From an uncultured Prevotella sp. (GTDB lineage: Bacteria > Bacteroidota > Bacteroidia > Bacteroidales > Bacteroidaceae): DNA of 8,810 nucleotides. The DNA is taken from assembly GCA_945827565.1 (NCBI GenBank), contig CALZNR010000037.1:1-8810 (forward strand), written 5' to 3'. This document shows positions 6,278 through 8,810 of the stretch, one piece after another. Under the pieces are notes generated by a model. That model had not been told where the DNA came from, did not search any database, and saw only the letters and a program-made list of their open reading frames with translations. The number at the start of each line of letters is the position of its first letter. The first letter of the stretch is position 1. Both the position numbers and the translations under genes were made by a program.

Positions 6278-8692
6278 ATGAAAAAACATACACTTATCGC
6301 AGCACTTGCCATGGCAACCTCTGCCCTGGCTCAACCTCGACAGGAGGTGACACTGGAAAACAACTGGCAGTTCTCGCGCAACAACTCAGAATGGAGCAGC
6401 GTCAGCGTGCCTCACGACTGGGCCATCAGCGGACCTTTTGACAAGAAATGGGACCTGCAGGTGGTAGCAATAGAACAGAATGGCGAGAAGGAGAAGAGCG
6501 AGAAATCCGGACGTTCAGGTGCTCTGCCATGGATTGGGAAAGGCTATTACAAGCGCACACTAAGCATCCCACAAGGCTACAAGCACGCCGAACTGGTGTT
6601 CGATGGTGCCATGAGCGAGCCCACCGTTTATATCAACGGCAAGCAGGCTGGCTACTGGGCATACGGCTACAACGCATTCCGAGTGGATGTGACGCCCTAT
6701 ATTCATGCCGGCGACAACCTGTTAGAGGTGCACCTGAACAATGTGGAAGAGAGCAGCCGATGGTATCCTGGCGGAGGTATCTATCGTCCTGTAAAACTGG
6801 TGCTCACTGGCGATACATACATTGAAGGATGGAGCACCTTTGCACGCACCGTAAATGCCACAAAAAAACATGCCACCATGGCAGTAAGCACCACTCTGAA
6901 AGGAAAGCCCACCAGCAGCGTGGCAGGCGTAGAGATAGCCCTGTATGACCACCGTGGAGGTTTTGTGGCTGCCAATCGCTTCGACATCAGTGCCGACGGT
7001 AAATACGAAGCTCTATTAGATATAGAGAAGCCCAAACTGTGGTCGCCAGAATCTCCCTACCTCTACACCTTGGTGACCAGCGTTTATCAAGACAACCAAT
7101 GTATTGACAGGGAGAGCACCAAGGTGGGCATACGCACCGTAAGCATCTCTAAGGAGAAAGGCTTTCAACTCAATGGTGTGAGCAGAAAGATAAAAGGTGT
7201 GTGCCTGCACCACGATTTGGGAGCATTGGGTGCAGCGGAAAACAAGTCGGCCATCATACAGCGTATCAAGATGATGAAAGACATGGGCTGTGACGCTATT
7301 CGCTCCGCACACAACATGCCATCTACCATGATGATGGACCTGTGCGACTCGCTGGGTATGATGGTCATGGCAGAGAGTTTTGACATGTGGATCTATCCTA
7401 AATGCAAGAATGGCTATGCCCGTTTCTTCAAGGAATGGGCTGATAAAGATATCACCAATCTGGTGCTCAATCATCGCAACCACCCATCTATCGTGATGTG
7501 GAGCATTGGCAACGAGATACCTGAACAGGGGAGTGCCAATGGGGTGAAGATTACCAAGCATCTGCAAGACCTGTGCCACCAATTGGACCCCACACGCACC
7601 GTGACCCAGGGAATGGACCGCGTGGACGCAGCCCTGAAGAGTGGATTTGCAGCAGCCTTGGATGTGCCGGGACTAAACTACCGACTGAACAAATACGACA
7701 AGGCATACAAAACGCTGCCACAGGGTTTCCTTTTGGGCTCCGAAACAACTTCTACTGTGAGTAGCCGCGGCGTGTATAAATTCCCCGTGGAAGTGGGGCA
7801 CAGCAAGACCTACACCGATGGTCAGTGCAACGGCTATGACACGGAATACTGCTCATGGAGCAATCTGCCTGATGACGACTGGAAGTGGCAGGATGACAAA
7901 GACTGGGTGATAGGTGAGTTTGTGTGGACTGGCTATGACTATCTGGGCGAGCCTACTCCCTATGATACATACTGGCCCAGCAGGTCGAGCTACTTCGGCA
8001 TCTGCGACCTGGCAGGACTTCCCAAAGACCGCTACTATCTGTATCGAAGCAGATGGAACAAGCAAGCCAACACCATTCATCTGCTACCCCACTGGACCTG
8101 GCAGGGACGTGAGGGCAAGGTAACGCCCGTATATTGCTACACCAACGGTGTGGAGGGCGAACTGTTTGTAAATGGTAAAAGTCAGGGACGTGTAAGAAAA
8201 GACCCCAGCCAGCGCTTGGACCGCTACCGCCTGAGATGGAACAACGTGGTGTATGAACCAGGAGAGCTCAAGGTGGTGGTATATGATGAACAGGGCAAGT
8301 GCATCGGAGAGCAGACTGTGCGCACAGCAGGCAAGCCGGCAGAACTATGTATGAAGACAGAGACCGCAAATGAGGACAAAGTGCCCACACTGAAGGCAGA
8401 CGGCAAAGACTTGGCATATATCACCGTGAGCGTGCTTGACAAGGATGGCAATGAGGTGCCTACAGCCAACAACACCCTGCACTTTGAAGTGAGCGGTGCA
8501 GGTACCTTCCAAGGCGTTTGCAACGGAGATGCCACCTCGTTGGAGCCCTTCACTCAACCCGTTATGAAACTGTTCAACGGAAAACTGGTACTCATTGTGC
8601 GTGCTGGTACCGAAGCAGGCACTATCCACGTGAAGGCCATTGACAAGAAGAACAAGATGGAAAGCGAGATAGAAGTACGAGTAAGAAATTAG
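6278..8692 (+). CDS. Exported glycoside hydrolase family 2 enzyme (beta-galactosidase type)
   Basis: A retaining glycosidase of 804 residues with a signal peptide (MKKHTLIAALAMATSALA, cleavage likely after Ala18), so periplasmic or surface-exposed; the residue after the cut is Gln, not Cys, so it is not an obvious lipoprotein. Domains in order: GH2 sugar-binding jelly roll (about 25-180, with WYPGGGIYRPV), Ig-like domain (about 185-285), TIM barrel (about 290-600), DUF4982-like domain (about 610-685), and a Big-like GH2 C-terminal domain (about 687-802, with TLKADGKDLAYITVSVLDKDG). The likely acid/base is Glu413 in SIGNEIPEQ and the likely nucleophile Glu489 in LLGSETTSTVSSRGVY; EFVWTGYDYLGEPTPY at 547-562 is also a family signature. 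Substrate (galactoside, or glucuronide or mannoside as elsewhere in GH2) cannot be assigned with certainty. It is bounded by terminators on both sides, so probably monocistronic. Confidence 0.93.
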   Translation: MKKHTLIAALAMATSALAQPRQEVTLENNWQFSRNNSEWSSVSVPHDWAISGPFDKKWDLQVVAIEQNGEKEKSEKSGRSGALPWIGKGYYKRTLSIPQGYKHAELVFDGAMSEPTVYINGKQAGYWAYGYNAFRVDVTPYIHAGDNLLEVHLNNVEESSRWYPGGGIYRPVKLVLTGDTYIEGWSTFARTVNATKKHATMAVSTTLKGKPTSSVAGVEIALYDHRGGFVAANRFDISADGKYEALLDIEKPKLWSPESPYLYTLVTSVYQDNQCIDRESTKVGIRTVSISKEKGFQLNGVSRKIKGVCLHHDLGALGAAENKSAIIQRIKMMKDMGCDAIRSAHNMPSTMMMDLCDSLGMMVMAESFDMWIYPKCKNGYARFFKEWADKDITNLVLNHRNHPSIVMWSIGNEIPEQGSANGVKITKHLQDLCHQLDPTRTVTQGMDRVDAALKSGFAAALDVPGLNYRLNKYDKAYKTLPQGFLLGSETTSTVSSRGVYKFPVEVGHSKTYTDGQCNGYDTEYCSWSNLPDDDWKWQDDKDWVIGEFVWTGYDYLGEPTPYDTYWPSRSSYFGICDLAGLPKDRYYLYRSRWNKQANTIHLLPHWTWQGREGKVTPVYCYTNGVEGELFVNGKSQGRVRKDPSQRLDRYRLRWNNVVYEPGELKVVVYDEQGKCIGEQTVRTAGKPAELCMKTETANEDKVPTLKADGKDLAYITVSVLDKDGNEVPTANNTLHFEVSGAGTFQGVCNGDATSLEPFTQPVMKLFNGKLVLIVRAGTEAGTIHVKAIDKKNKMESEIEVRVRN

Positions 8693-8717
8693 AAGTCAGG
8701 AATAAATAAAAGAGGAA

Positions 8718-8759
8718 AGAGGGGATGCACCTGTGGTGTGGTGCATCCCCTCTCATTTT
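8718..8759 (+). terminator. Rho-independent terminator after the GH2 gene
   Basis: A perfect 14-bp stem (8718-8731 with 8740-8753) with an 8-base loop, followed by CATTTTA. The T-run is short for the plus strand. On the minus strand the stem is followed by the complement of an A-rich tract (8701-8718), so it could stop transcription from both sides. Confidence 0.8.
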
Positions 8760-8774
8760 AACCCAAATCGGCCA

Positions 8775-8807
8775 TTAGCTTTATGATGATAACTGCTTAT
8801 ATTTTTG
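8775..8807 (+). promoter_or_regulatory. Possible promoter for a gene beyond the right edge
   Basis: TATTTTTG at 8800-8807 fits the -7 consensus TAnnTTTG, and a weak -33 candidate TTAG lies at 8775-8778 with a 21-base spacer. It sits just after the terminator, where the next gene's promoter would be expected, but the sequence is AT-rich and the downstream gene is not visible. Confidence 0.3.
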
Positions 8808-8810
8808 AAC

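Overview
The window looks like chromosomal housekeeping DNA from a Bacteroidetes bacterium, most likely the Prevotella/Bacteroides group (Bacteroidales). Three things suggest this: exact matches to the Bacteroidetes sigma-factor -7 box (TAnnTTTG) in the one divergent intergenic region, A-rich starts without Shine-Dalgarno sequences, and protein versions typical of the phylum (a short DUF721/DciA-like protein beginning MFRRDVK, RecF with LLLDDIFDKLD, a GH2 enzyme with a Big-like C-terminal domain). The genus is an inference from remembered family sequences, not from a search.

Layout. (1) 1-3258, plus strand: a tight run of four genes, namely the C-terminal end of an M3 peptidyl-dipeptidase (cut by the left edge), a dCMP deaminase, an S41 C-terminal processing peptidase with an N-terminal membrane anchor, and 5-formyltetrahydrofolate cyclo-ligase. 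Genes overlap by ATGA or lie within tens of bases, so they are probably one transcript whose promoter is outside the window. (2) 3276-4722, minus strand: recF followed by a DUF721/DciA-like gene, convergent with the first group across only 17 bp. (3) 4723-4950: a divergent regulatory region with one promoter facing recF and one facing the next operon. (4) 4951-6107, plus strand: a single-span membrane TPR protein overlapping ribH (lumazine synthase) at TAATG, closed by a strong intrinsic terminator. (5) 6278-8692, plus strand: an exported GH2 beta-galactosidase-type enzyme standing alone, followed by a second hairpin terminator and, at the extreme right edge, a possible promoter for the next gene.

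How the genes relate: the first cluster mixes proteolysis (M3 and S41 peptidases) with two enzymes bearing on dTMP synthesis (dCMP deaminase makes dUMP; the cyclo-ligase returns 5-formyl-THF to the usable folate pool). The recF/DUF721 pair belongs to replication and repair. The TPR/ribH pair joins a membrane scaffold-like protein to riboflavin synthesis. The GH2 enzyme is for sugar foraging or glycan trimming and has no SusC/SusD, transporter or regulator beside it inside the window.

I see no mobile element, CRISPR array, tRNA, rRNA or riboswitch. I did not find a convincing undescribed system; the points worth a second look are the compact divergent promoters, a perfect hairpin inside the cyclo-ligase gene, the TPR-ribH coupling and the recF-DUF721 pairing.
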